DNA of 64,000 nucleotides from Rhynchopus sp. YZ270_cl-10. Lineage: Eukaryota; Euglenozoa; Diplonemea; Diplonemida; Diplonemidae. The translations under genes and the position numbers were made by a program. Shown one piece after another: positions 29,743 to 39,626 of this stretch. Every line of letters starts with the position of its first letter. Position 1 is the first letter of the stretch. Under the pieces are notes generated by a model that had not been told where the DNA came from, did no database searches, and worked only from the letters and a program-made list of their open reading frames with translations. The stretch covers positions 744,001 through 808,000 of the forward strand of contig OZ037909.1 of the NCBI GenBank assembly GCA_964035575.1, in the 5' to 3' direction.

Positions 29743-30381
29743 CAGGTGTAGCCGTAACTAGGGGGGTCAAAACCCGCGATCCCCGATCCCCGATCCCCGG
29801 CTTAATTTAGGGGGGGGTTTTATGAGGAAAAATCAGGAAAACGGTAAAAAAATGTCAAAAATCTGTTCGTTTGCACACTGTGAAAAAAATCGCGACCCAC
29901 CGCTGAAAGCGCAAGGTGTTAACCTTGTGAGAGCCTGTGAGAGCTTACTGAGAGCTTATGAGGTCCTGTGCTGTGGTAGCGCACAGTACATAGAGTACAC
30001 ACAGTTCACACCGAAAACACTTGCATTTGCATTTCCGGAATCCGTCCGGCCAGTGGTGGGGTCAATTTGCCGAAATGGACAAGTTCTCGTTTTTGGTCAA
30101 TTTCCGCACACAGTATACACAGTATACACTGGGGATTGTTCGGGTGCCTATATTTTTTTGGCCCAACCCCCACGCAAGAAAGCAGGGTATTTTTCCACCC
30201 CCAGAAAATGTCGTTATTGGAAAGATTGGGATCCTCTGAATCCAAATCCGTGTTCCGGCCCAGGATTCAAATTGATCCTTAAATCTAATATTGCTAAGGC
30301 AGCATTTCCCACGCAGTTTGTTAGGGGGAAAATCTGGGAATTTTGGCCCGGGGATCGATCCCCGACTTATGGCTACACCTG
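29743..30381. mobile_element. 639-bp hAT-like non-autonomous element
   Basis: Ends CAGGTGTAGCCGTAA (29743) and the inverted copy ending GGCTACACCTG (30381), about 17 of 20 matching. Both sides carry GTGGGAGG (29735-29742 and 30382-30389), an 8-bp target duplication. An 8-bp duplication with TIRs starting CAGG is typical of the hAT superfamily. Subterminal GATCCCC repeats are present on both sides. The interior contains an M80 module (30020-30105). No coding capacity. Confidence 0.85.
30020..30105 (+). repeat. Shared internal module (M80), copy in the hAT-like element
   Basis: GCATTTGCATTTCCGGAATC, CGTCCGGCCAGTGGTGGGGT, CAATTTGCCGAAATGGACAA, then GTTCTCGTTTTTGGTCAA. Confidence 0.7.
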
Positions 30382-30493
30382 GTGGGAGGAGGGGAAGGGG
30401 GGGTAGGGCAAATGATGTTGTAGTATAACTGAATAATGCGGGAACATTATGTTTGAGGTAATATTGGAGGGGGGATTGTTGCACAATAAAATG

Positions 30494-30548
30494 ATTTTTT
30501 GAAAACTTGGTTGTTTTAGTGTAGACACCCGAAGATGAACTCCACTAT
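30494..30548 (+). repeat. R55 dispersed repeat, copy 2
   Basis: Same as 11385-11437 with two or three substitutions. Confidence 0.85.
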
Positions 30549-30775
30549 AATAAGGAATAGATTTTTTATTATTACCGTCTTTTGAAAATTATGGACCAGA
30601 AAAATAGGTCCATAAAAAAAAAAAAAAATCCCAAAAAGTCCATAATTCATGGATGTAGAAAGTACTTCACGTACTTTTTTTTGAAAAAAAAAAGTAAAAA
30701 AGTACGTGACGAAAAATAAAAAAAAAAAGTACTTTTTTTTTTTTGAAAAAAAAAAAGTACTTTTTTCACGGGTTG

Positions 30776-30902
30776 CCTACGATCGTAGTACGATCGTTTA
30801 CGATCGTACCAAAAAACGATCGTAACGATCGTAAAATATCGTACTACGATCAACTACGATCGTACTACGATCGTAAACGATCGTAGTACGATCGTAGTAC
30901 GT
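30776..30902. repeat. TACGATCGTAG array, left
   Basis: About ten overlapping GATCGTA/TACGATC units, largely palindromic. The matching array is at 33735-33945. The likely role is subterminal binding by transposition proteins. Confidence 0.8.
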
Positions 30903-32896
30903 TTGCCAAACGAAATAACGAATATCGCTTGAAATACCGTTCGATATTCCTTGCATGGTGTGCATGAAGCACACACAAGGTATATCAAACGATAATCAAT
31001 CAGATAAAACGTTACATCATTGGAAAATTGTTGGCACCGCCGCCCTGTCTTCGTATTTATTACGTCGACAGGCCAAACAACGTTGGGCTCAGAAGAAGCA
31101 GTGCTAGACAGTCACTGGATCAACATGAGAACCAACTCCCAACAACACAGGCTACCGAAGTAGCAGGTGGGGTGTTGCGGGTGTTTGGGGTGAAAGAAAA
31201 TCGATTTTGGTAAGTTCCAGCAGAAAATTCTTAAGTTTGCACTAGTCGAGAAGGGTTACCACTGCTCACCGAGCGGTGCACCCATTTAAGGGTGGAGAAG
31301 CGTGACACGCACATACAAGTATGCACGTTACTTCAACAAAGGCTGAATTCTGGTAATTCTAAGGGATGTGAATTACAGCCACCACATGGTTGTCATTAGG
31401 TTACTACCTTCGTCGTAAACGTATACAAAGGTTTCGCCCCCTTCTCTTTCATGCAAACTTAAGAAAATCCTGAAGTAACTACAACCTGGCGTGCGGGTAC
31501 AGATGCATTGCTTTGTTCTTTCCTCAAAGTCATGTGTGATCTCTCGGGTCTGTACTAAAGTCAGTGTTTAGATAAGCATCCACTTGACTCGTTCTAACAA
31601 CCGTTGAAATCTAGAACAAAACAATACACTGCCCCTTCTCACACCAAGCCGCCATGCTTCAAGAGCATGCCCTGGGCAAAAATTACTGTGACAAAATTAG
31701 TTTTCTGGGGGAACGCAATATTTTATTGTGCCCAGTCCTCCGCAAGCAGAGGACAGACTTTCCGGATCCCGAAGTCGAATTTCTTGCACTAGCTATGCTC
31801 CCTGGGTTAATGGCTATAGCAGTGACTGACAGAGTGTTCCCACTCCCCTTTCCACCCCATATGTTCGCTCGTTCTGCACAGTTGGTTCTCGATGTTGCAC
31901 TCGCGATACCTGTTTAAAAGTGAAGTTGTGAGTGGTGGGGAATTTAAAGAAGGTGATTTCTTTAAAAAATAAGTTGGCCTGAGGGTGTAAAATATTGTTA
32001 TGGAGACTTTTTGGAGGAAATACGAGTCGACGGCCTTATTTTGTTGAATATTCACCAGAAAGTTAAACATATTTACATACCTTGTCTTGCGCCTTCGCTG
32101 CTGTCAAGGTGCCTTCTCTGGGTACCCAGTACCCAGTACCCATAATACCCAAAATAATTTAGGATAATACCCACTGGGTGAAAAGGAAAAAAAAAAAAGT
32201 CCCGGATTTTTGAGGAAAAAATTGGCTCTGCAGGCGGTTGCTGTAGTTGTGGGTGCGGATGTTCACGTCAGTTGCAGGCAAGCATCCAGCATCAGAGACA
32301 TTTGAGGTTGTGCACAAGAAGAAGGAGAAGACGTGTCAATCGCATTCAATTATGAGGGTTGGAAGACGGAGGAGATCTCAAATGTTGCGTACCGTGGCTT
32401 CGCCAGGAACCTTTGGGTGCCATGACTGCCGTTTCTTTCATAAATGTACCGAGGTTACTGATAAGGCTGACACACTACGGATTGTGGTTCACCCCTCCCC
32501 ACCTGCCTTTGTGCATCAGAGGGGAGAAAGCGCCACGCCTCCCTGCACTGGCAGGGAGTCGCGCGCGCGAAGCGCGCGCAGCGACCGCTTTTACGGGGGG
32601 AAAGCTCGGGACCCCAAATGACCCCGGCGAGAGCCCTGACGACATATCGGGAAAAATTTTTTTCCCCCCCACAAAAAAGTCAAAAAACAGCCCAAAAACA
32701 AAACCAAAAAAACAGGGAATTTTTTGGATTGGGATTTCGGAATTTGGCCAAAAAGGGACGGATTTAGAGATATCCTTGCTCCAAGGAATTTGCTAAGGAA
32801 AAGTCGATATTGTGCAGTAGTGCATATGGTTTACCCCCAGATCAAAACACCCGATTTTTGCGTTTTTTTGCACTTTTTGGTGCCCAAAAACCCAAC
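30903..32896. other. Interior of the 3.6-kb element, no recognised gene
   Basis: Frames at 31604-31917 (plus) and 31807-32070 (minus) show no known domain. ACCCAGT occurs in short tandem at 32121-32140. A segment at 32385-32415 resembles 15528-15560 in inversion. A GCGCGCGAAGCGCGCGC hairpin lies at about 32560-32580. Confidence 0.4.
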
Positions 32897-33199
32897 TCAG
32901 GGGTCGAAATTGAAGGCTGTCTTGGCCGCCCTCCAAGAACAGACCGGACATCCCACGACGCCATCGACAAAGCGGGAGCTGTCCTGGGTGCTGGTTTTGA
33001 CACACTCCGCATGTATATTGCCCTTGCAGCAAGGACAGGTGGTAGAATTGTCATGAACATCCTGGCAATGAGCGAAGACGCAACCTTGGATAGTCTGGAA
33101 GGAAGAGAAGTAAGATGATCCGGCGATCAGTTCGGGGATGTTTGGCCAATCGGTGTCTTGGCACCTCAACTCGCTTCTGGCGGGGAAACGCACTGCCAT
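32897..33199 (-). CDS. Small RING/PHD-like zinc-finger protein of the transposon
   Basis: A 100-residue frame from an ATG at 33199. It shows Cys/His spacing of a cross-brace zinc finger: CVFAHC, TCPCCKG, IHAEC and GCPVCSW. RING and PHD fingers bind two zinc ions in this way and act in ubiquitin transfer or histone-tail reading. A diverged copy of this stretch is in the intronic fragment near 40326-40515, so it belongs to the element and not the host. It might be only one exon of a longer gene. Confidence 0.5.
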   Translation of the reverse strand: MAVRFPARSELRCQDTDWPNIPELIAGSSYFSSFQTIQGCVFAHCQDVHDNSTTCPCCKGNIHAECVKTSTQDSSRFVDGVVGCPVCSWRAAKTAFNFDP

Positions 33200-33734
33200 A
33201 ATTTTTTGTTTGTGCGTAAAGTGTGTAATAAATATTCTGTGGTGATATTTTCATTACTGCAATACGCTCCCACTGACTACCTGGCAGTGAAGAGGAAACC
33301 TCTTTAAGGCCAAAAAAAAATTTTTTTTTTGAGATTTTTCGATTTTTTGACAAGGCGCTGGCCCATACAAAATGCACTGGTGGTACAGAAAATGACTGGG
33401 GAATTAACTCTAGATGCTCAAAACAGCCCAATTCTTGCTTTTTTTGACTTTTTGGTCCCAGAAGGGTACCCAGGGTGTAGTGAGCAGGCCTCAAAACACT
33501 TGTGAAAAAAAAAATTGGGATTTTTTTTTTTTTGAGATTTTTTCAAAAATCGACTTGTCTTTGGTAAAAATCACGAAATTTTGGGTTCGCGGAACCGCGT
33601 TTTAGACCCCCCTAGATGCTCAAAAGTGCCAAATTTTGCTTTTAATGGCCTCAAATCGTCGAAATTAGCCCAATATAGGGGCAAAAAAAAAAAATTCGAG
33701 GGTCTAGGTATGGAGAGCGAGCACCTTAGAAGGA

Positions 33735-33945
33735 GGATCGTACGATCGTACTACGATCGTACTACGATCGTTACGATCGTAGTACGATCGTAGTACGATC
33801 GTACGATCATAATACGATCGTAAGTACGATCGTACTACGATCGTACTTTGATCGTAGTACGATCGTACTTTGATCGTAGTACGATCGTAGTGCGATCAAA
33901 AAAGAGCTACGATCGTAAGAGATCGTACTACGATCGTAGGCAACC
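33735..33945. repeat. TACGATCGTAG array, right
   Basis: About 17 units of TACGATCGTA in both orientations, longer than the left array. Confidence 0.8.
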
Positions 33946-34011
33946 CGTGTTTTTTACCCATTTGGGTATGGGTTCATATTTCGTGAAAATTTTAGTCACT
34001 AAAATTTTGTC

Positions 34012-34090
34012 CATTTTTCTGTATATCGCCCACCACAGAATGGGCGGATTCCGGAAATGCAAATGCGGGTGTTTTCGGGCATTTTTATGG
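34012..34090 (-). repeat. Shared internal module (M80), copy in the 3.6-kb element
   Basis: On the minus strand: CGAAAACACCCGCATTTGCA, TTTCCGGAATCCGCCC, TGTGGTGGGCGATA, then AAAATGGACAAAAT. Confidence 0.65.
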
Positions 34091-34702
34091 CCGAAAACGC
34101 TCCATTATTTTCGCGTACGTTGATTTTCACGTGAAAAAAAAAGTACTTTTTTTTGTTTTTTTTTCGAAATCACGTAAAAAAAGTAAATTTTTTTTTCAAA
34201 AAACGTCACGTACGTGAAGTATCACGTAACCCGATTTTTGGAAAAAAAGTACTTTTTTTTCGTCACGTACTTTCTACATCCATGATAATTGTTCTGGTCC
34301 ATCATTGTTCTGGTCCATGTTATTTCTGGTCCATCTGTGTTAGGCTTTTTTTTTTTGAACTTGTCCATTTTCAGACCCATTCCGAGCTTTCGGTACCGCA
34401 CGTTGGCGGGGCATCTCGGCTCATATGTGGCCCGGTAGACCCATTCCGAGCTTTCCGGACAAGTTCAAAAAAAAAAAAAACCCATTCCGAGCTTTCTCCC
34501 CACGCAAGCGGTCGTCGCACGCGCTTCGCGCGCGCGACTCCCTGTCAAAATTCTGGACAAGTACAAAAAAACCCCCACACATATGTCGGACCAGAAAAAT
34601 AGGTCCATAATAAAAAAAAATCCCAAAAGGTCCATAATTGTTCTGGTCCATCATTATTCTGGTCCATGTTATTTCTGGTCCATATTTTTTCAAAAGACGG
34701 TA

Positions 34703-35357
34703 TTTGAAAATTTGTAGTGTAGACCACCCGAGCTGCTCCACAAAAACTTTACTTCATTTTTTTTTTTTTTTTGAACTAATAATTGGGTATGGTGTAAAAG
34801 TTGCCGCAAACATTGGCAGCGAACTTTCAAAAAAAAAAAAAAATCGGCACCGGAGGATTATCCCAATGACGTACAGTCACCTCCTGATCTCCTCACAGCA
34901 ACCTCCTTCTATTTGAAGAACATCAGGTAACTGACGCAGCCTGCAACAGACATAGCGTGAGCATGTCAGAGCAAATCCTGGCTAACTTAAAGTGAAAACA
35001 AGCAAAGGTATCACCCCAAATAAGAAGCAACACAATGGAAATCGTGTTGCCTATTTCCAACTACCTCCCATGCATGTCTATAACATTATTTTTCATTTTT
35101 TTTGAAAACTTTGTTGTATTAGTGTAGACACCCGAGGATGAACTCCACTATAGATTTGTCAATCAATTTAGTGTAGCCAGACTGTCTTCACTATCTTTTT
35201 ATCCAGCTTTTTTTTCTTTCTTTCGAAAAAATATGAAAAGTTGAAACAAAACGCTTCTGATATTCTCTAGTATTGAACCGCAGTTTCGCTCAGTGCATAT
35301 CAAGGGATATAGCATGGACCACCACCCCCCCATTGCTCATGGTTTGTTATGGTGGTC
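34703..35357. other. Spacer 3' of receptor 3
   Basis: Begins with a degraded R55 (to 34732) and ends 3' of the receptor gene. Apart from R55 at 35098-35152 nothing is recognised. Confidence 0.4.
35098..35152 (+). repeat. R55 dispersed repeat, copy 3
   Basis: Matches 11385-11437 almost base for base. With the copy at 38260 it brackets the third receptor gene. Confidence 0.85.
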
Positions 35358-38099
35358 TTACCCCTCAGGGGGGCAGATGCTGATCGCCATTTCTGCGTTC
35401 TCGATGTCATCGACGATGGTCATCCCATAGTTCAGCCGGCAGGCACCAAGCGCAAACCCCTTTTTTCTCCATTCTTCTGGACTTGCAAGGGTCAGCCCTT
35501 TGCCTCTGTACTGCCTGCAATACTCAGTCGGGTTGGACCCAGTCAAGACCCTTGATTCCTCCATATAGTACCGCCACCGCGCTGTGACCACCTTCGCGAT
35601 GGGGTCAGGCTGGCTTTCCATACTGGCAATCAGAGAGATGAGGGTGGGTTCGTTTTCGCCGCCCGCCTTCTGCAGTGACATGAAGATGTCTTCGTAGCTC
35701 CCAGACGCCTCCCTCAAGCAGTACATCCATTCTTCTCCATTATCGGATAAAAAGCCAGACACAAAGTATACGAGGTGTTTTTTCCCCGTTTCACTAAATT
35801 TGATGTAGTCGACAGGAAGGAGGGAGAAGGAACCATGCAGCTCATCGGCGTGGTTCGCGTCGGCAACAATGTCGATGCCCATCTCCCGTGAAATAGTCTG
35901 CATCGCATGGCTGATTTGGATTGTGCGGCCCAGCACTGCAGGGCTTTTGATCCCCACCCCACCCAGCGTTCCTACCAGAGCCGGGCCTGTTGCGATGCCG
36001 ATGCAGGGCTCTGTCTCCGCTGCGCCCAGCAGTGTTGTGCCTAGAACACGGTCGCGTATCCTGAGAGCATACTTCGTTGCTGCGGCGCTGGCCCGCGAGC
36101 ATTGCGAGAGACCGCCAAAGTTGACCTCCAAACAGTCCCCCACAAAGCGTTCGAGGTTGCCGCCAAAGTCCTTCGCATCCATGGTACAGCACTGCAGCCA
36201 TGTGGTCAGACACTCGACAATCGCTGCGGAGTCCTGCAGTGCCTTGACGTGCTCCTGAAAGTCCCTCAACCCAATGCTCACCTGCGTCACATGCTTCTTC
36301 GCCAAGGTAAATGCCCCAGGGGAGCGCATCTTTCGATGCCGCTTCCTCTCTATCTTGACCCCATTTTCCCCATTCTCCTCGTGCCCCCCTAGCTCAATGG
36401 TATGCTCAGAGGCACCTTCATCGTTCCCAAAGGGAAGGGCGAGGTTGTTGTCTAGCTGCATCTTCGAGGCTTCTCGCTCGATGAAGCTTCGTTGGTATGC
36501 TTGCTGGCCAAAACTGATGGATGGGCTGTGGGTGAGGGCCCCATTGTTGTCGCCGAGATGAGAGGAGATGTCCCCTGTGGTGCGTATCGCGCAATCGACC
36601 TGCCCGAGAGATGGGTGTCGTGGGCTGTGCATCATGTCAGAGATGTCGTCTTCAAAGTCCTCGGAGAAACAATACTCTGAACTGTCGTCCTGTTCGTCAA
36701 GGTGTTCCAGAAAGGTTTGCGGGAGGTACTGCCGAATTTCTCGCAACATATTCAAAAATTTTCGTATCCTCCTGTGCACTTCATATATCTCCGTCAGCGG
36801 CGATTGCGAGGCTTCAAACTCTGGTTGGTTTCTGTCGACATCCATCCGCACTGCACACATCAACTGCAAATCTAGGGCTTCCAACGGCTTTGTCACTAAT
36901 ATCCTCAACGTCCACCACGTCAGCATCATAAACACTAATACCAACGCTACACCTGCAAGCATGAAACGCCTCACCACCACATCCTCCTTTGCTTTGAGCA
37001 CCAAGGGTGGCATCAAGGGGAGTGCCTCTTCAGTTTCGATGACAACATGCCAATATGAATGAGCCCCGCTGGCCACAGGGTTGATGCTCAGCAACGCGCC
37101 CAAACCGGATCTGAGACGGAACCGGACAATGCCCCCCGCAGTACTGCGGTAGAAGTCTGCAAGGAAATCTTGGCCAAGGATGTGCTCAAGGTTGCTGCTA
37201 CCTGATACTATAGCATCCGAATAATTCGAGAAAACATCAAAACGTGCCCCAAGAAGGACCTCAGTTTCGTTGGACGTAAGATTCAAGGACATAATATAAT
37301 CTGTGAAGAGCTGCGTTATAATGCTGTGCAATGTGATGCTGATATTGCCGCCCTGCAGTGCGTGGGTTCCGTTTGTGTCGTTCCTGCTGCACGCAACTAT
37401 CGCCCCTGGTGGCAACGCTGTTGGCGCACCCCTCCCCAACACATAGATCTCCTTTGCAAACTCCTCCCCTTGTGTCCGCACCTCCTCCACCACCCCACCC
37501 CCAGCCACCGCACTGAATATCACCTCATACCCTCCACCCACCGCAACCACAGTCACACCACCTACCCCTAATAAACCAAAATCCAACCCAACTGCGACAG
37601 TCTGCCCAACCCTGACACCATAACTATCATTCCATTGCGCTAAACGGATTTCTCGGTGTGCGATTTTTGCGATCCGTTGGAGATTATCTTCTGAAACATT
37701 TGTTTTTGCAGAAATTCCATGGATTGTGGTGAATTGCATGCCATATGGTGGATTTGATAAGGTAACTCTACCTAATACCGCATCCACATCAAATGGGAGA
37801 TGTGTCAGTAATAAGGCGAGAGAGGATTCTGAAGAAATATTAGCCCGAAGGGAGCTGAGTAGGGCACGTCTGTGGAGGTTATTCGTCTCTCGGAGGGTCT
37901 GTACAACGGAGGAGCGAAGCGCTTTGTTTAGTCGCGCGTTGCCTTCTCTCGTGGACGACTCAAGGGAGGCCTTCCATCTTGCGTCATCAAATGAAAGCCC
38001 TTCTTCTGCATTTCCTTTAATTAACGCACACACCCCCACCGTCGCCACCACTGCACCACACACAATCGGCACCCAAATACACCCCGCGTTCACCCCCAT
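35358..38099 (-). CDS. Cyclase-like transmembrane receptor 3 (probable pseudocyclase)
   Basis: 913 residues from the ATG at 38099 (MGVNAGCIWVPIVCGAVVAT). TM1 is about 7-28, the ectodomain about 340 residues with several NxS/T sites, TM2 about 376-397, then a HAMP-like helix and IRQYLPQTFLEHLDEQ. The cyclase-like domain is about 603-753 and the shared C-terminal region ends TEYCRQYR. Key positions match receptor 2: Gly for the first metal Asp (VSIGLRDF), Asp kept in FVGDCLE, Arg for substrate Lys, Gln and Ala for the Asn/Arg pair. It lacks the His-rich tracts. Two blocks (35883-36018 and 36111-36181) are almost identical at nucleotide level to receptor 2, pointing to gene conversion. Confidence 0.82.
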   Translation of the reverse strand: MGVNAGCIWVPIVCGAVVATVGVCALIKGNAEEGLSFDDARWKASLESSTREGNARLNKALRSSVVQTLRETNNLHRRALLSSLRANISSESSLALLLTHLPFDVDAVLGRVTLSNPPYGMQFTTIHGISAKTNVSEDNLQRIAKIAHREIRLAQWNDSYGVRVGQTVAVGLDFGLLGVGGVTVVAVGGGYEVIFSAVAGGGVVEEVRTQGEEFAKEIYVLGRGAPTALPPGAIVACSRNDTNGTHALQGGNISITLHSIITQLFTDYIMSLNLTSNETEVLLGARFDVFSNYSDAIVSGSSNLEHILGQDFLADFYRSTAGGIVRFRLRSGLGALLSINPVASGAHSYWHVVIETEEALPLMPPLVLKAKEDVVVRRFMLAGVALVLVFMMLTWWTLRILVTKPLEALDLQLMCAVRMDVDRNQPEFEASQSPLTEIYEVHRRIRKFLNMLREIRQYLPQTFLEHLDEQDDSSEYCFSEDFEDDISDMMHSPRHPSLGQVDCAIRTTGDISSHLGDNNGALTHSPSISFGQQAYQRSFIEREASKMQLDNNLALPFGNDEGASEHTIELGGHEENGENGVKIERKRHRKMRSPGAFTLAKKHVTQVSIGLRDFQEHVKALQDSAAIVECLTTWLQCCTMDAKDFGGNLERFVGDCLEVNFGGLSQCSRASAAATKYALRIRDRVLGTTLLGAAETEPCIGIATGPALVGTLGGVGIKSPAVLGRTIQISHAMQTISREMGIDIVADANHADELHGSFSLLPVDYIKFSETGKKHLVYFVSGFLSDNGEEWMYCLREASGSYEDIFMSLQKAGGENEPTLISLIASMESQPDPIAKVVTARWRYYMEESRVLTGSNPTEYCRQYRGKGLTLASPEEWRKKGFALGACRLNYGMTIVDDIENAEMAISICPPEG

Positions 38100-38259
38100 T
38101 TTTTTCAAGGGAATAGCAAAAGAGGTTTCCACCGAACCGCTTTTTTTTCACCTAGAAAACATCTCTCAGAGAAGAAACGAATGGATGAGCAAACGTCCCT
38201 ACGAAGTTCCCCCTTTTAATTGCGATGCATTGAAGGGGCTTAGAGGTGGGGAATTTTTC

Positions 38260-38312
38260 TTTTTGAAAACTTGGTTGTATTAGTGTAGACACCCGAGGAT
38301 GAACTCCACTAT
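38260..38312 (+). repeat. R55 dispersed repeat, copy 4
   Basis: Full-length copy about 160 bases 5' of the receptor 3 start codon. Confidence 0.85.
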
Positions 38313-38930
38313 CTTTTTGAGTTAAACTATGCAAAACAAAAATGAATAGGGCGGTAATATACGTAATCAAATAGAAAAATCTCTACTCTGAAAACGTCAG
38401 CCCTTTCGTGATTAGTTCACAGCCTCTCAAAGGATTGAAGGGAGGGGTTGTGAGGAATGTGGTGGGGTAGGGGAGGAAGAATGGAAGAATGGAAGAACAC
38501 AAAGTATAAAAGAGCCTGGGATAAATGTAGTGGTGGTGGTGGTGGTGGGGTGGGGAGGAGAGGGGGAGAGTGAGTTGAGAAAAAGAGGAGTCTTTTTTTT
38601 TTTCTTTCGTTTTTGGGGAAGAAAAGGGGAAAAGAGAAAAGGGGGGGAGAGGGTGAATCCAGACTACCAAAACTGAACCAGAATATAAAATTTGATTGAA
38701 TTGGAGGGGAGGAAATATCTAGGGTGTGACTGTCATATAAAAAGAAAAAGGTTTGAGAGAAGATGAACTCTAACCTTTTTTTAAAAAATAATATAGAGAA
38801 CACCGCTCTGCTGAGTACGCCTCAGAGTGGGTATGGGAAAGGCAGGTGAACCGATCTTCATTTTCTTAAAATCTTAGGAGAACTTACTAAAAGGAAGAAG
38901 AAAATTGGGGGGGGGAAGCAAAGAAAAGTT

Positions 38931-38975
38931 TTTTAGATGACTCTAAAGCCTCTCGCGCTTAGTCTGATTAGATTA
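38931..38975 (+). repeat. H-loop dispersed stem-loop, copy
   Basis: TTAGATGACTCTAAAGCCTC then TCGCGCTTAGTCTGATTAG. CTAAAGC and GCGCTTAG form the stem. Confidence 0.6.
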
Positions 38976-39100
38976 CTTAATGTTTTGAACATTGGTTATT
39001 CATCAATCTTTTTTGTTGTATTTCTCTCTCGCGCTTAGTCACCTTGATCACCTTCGATATCGCGGAGCAACAGCCTGCGCTGATTTCCACAAAGCTTGTG

Positions 39101-39139
39101 ATTCCCCGAAACCTTTTCCAGCAAAAGGTTTCGGGGAAT
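39101..39139. repeat. Perfect 17-bp hairpin with 5-base loop
   Basis: ATTCCCCGAAACCTTTT, loop CCAGC, then the exact complement. It lies about 490 bases 3' of the giant gene's stop codon. It could act in RNA 3'-end formation or be a tiny inverted-repeat insertion. Confidence 0.85.
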
Positions 39140-39319
39140 TAGGAGAGGGAGAGAGAGAGAAGTACAGTGGACTTTAAAATCACACTGAAACTTCTTCTCC
39201 CCCTTCTTACAGGTGGGGGCCCGTTTTCGATGCATGCACCCCTATCCGAGATAGGTGATACAATACATCCTTCTCCCCCTTCTTACACTAATTCCCTCCC
39301 CCCCCCAAAAACAAGAATT

Positions 39320-39362
39320 GATATCATAAACCCTAAGCCTCACAGTGCTTAGCCCTCCTAAA
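39320..39362 (+). repeat. H-loop dispersed stem-loop, clear copy
   Basis: ATCATAAACCCTAAGCCTCA then CAGTGCTTAGCCCTCC. Perfect CTAAGC/GCTTAG stem. Confidence 0.65.
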
Positions 39363-39626
39363 CTTCATCTCAACGAATACGAACTTCAGTTTGACAACTC
39401 TTGCGTTTTTAAGGCGTATTCGCCTTATTGATACATCCAGCTTTCATTTCCAAAAAATCAGATTTTTTTTTCTTAATTTTATCTCTATTTATATTCCCAA
39501 AAAGCCTTCTACAAGAACCACGCTATCTGTAAACACAGGTGGTTAATTGGAGTAGTTTTTTTTCCCCCTGGACTTTACCCACGATTTGTAAAAATCAGGG
39601 TAAAAAGACCATTTTTTGTTGTTGTT

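Larger units (their letters stand above)
30648..34284. mobile_element. 3.6-kb DNA transposon with 6-bp target duplication
   Basis: Ends CATGGATGTAGAAAGTAC and its complement. ATAATT flanks both sides (30642-30647, 34285-34290). The uninterrupted target sequence (TCCATAATTGTTCTGG) survives in the other block of the outer element near 34630-34648, which confirms the insertion and the duplication. Inverted arrays of TACGATCGTAG units lie near both ends. A zinc-finger frame is on the minus strand (32897-33199) and an M80 module near the right end. I see no transposase, so it is either non-autonomous or its transposase is broken beyond what I recognise. A related fragment lies in an intron at 40208-40515. 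Confidence 0.78.
30573..34702. mobile_element. Outer TIR element interrupted by a second transposon
   Basis: TACCGTCTTTTGAAAA at 30573 is inverted as TTTTCAAAAGACGGTA at 34702. Next to each end is a block of about 100 bases built of GGACCAGAAA and TTTCTGGTCCAT units. The left block is split by the 3.6-kb element 30648-34284; the right block is intact. Without the insertion the outer element would be about 490 bp. Inside it, CCCATTCCGAGCTTTC occurs three times (34376-34496), and 34480-34550 matches 32540-32610 in inversion. ATT flanks both ends but is too short to call a target duplication. Confidence 0.6.
38313..39626. other. Spacer between receptor 3 and the giant gene
   Basis: Contains H-loop copies (38931-38975, 39026-39050, 39320-39362) and a strong hairpin at 39101-39139. 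No gene supported. Confidence 0.45.

Noticed and set aside
31604-31917. Transposase in the 3.6-kb element
   Set aside because: Neither strand shows a DDE, HUH or other recognisable catalytic motif.
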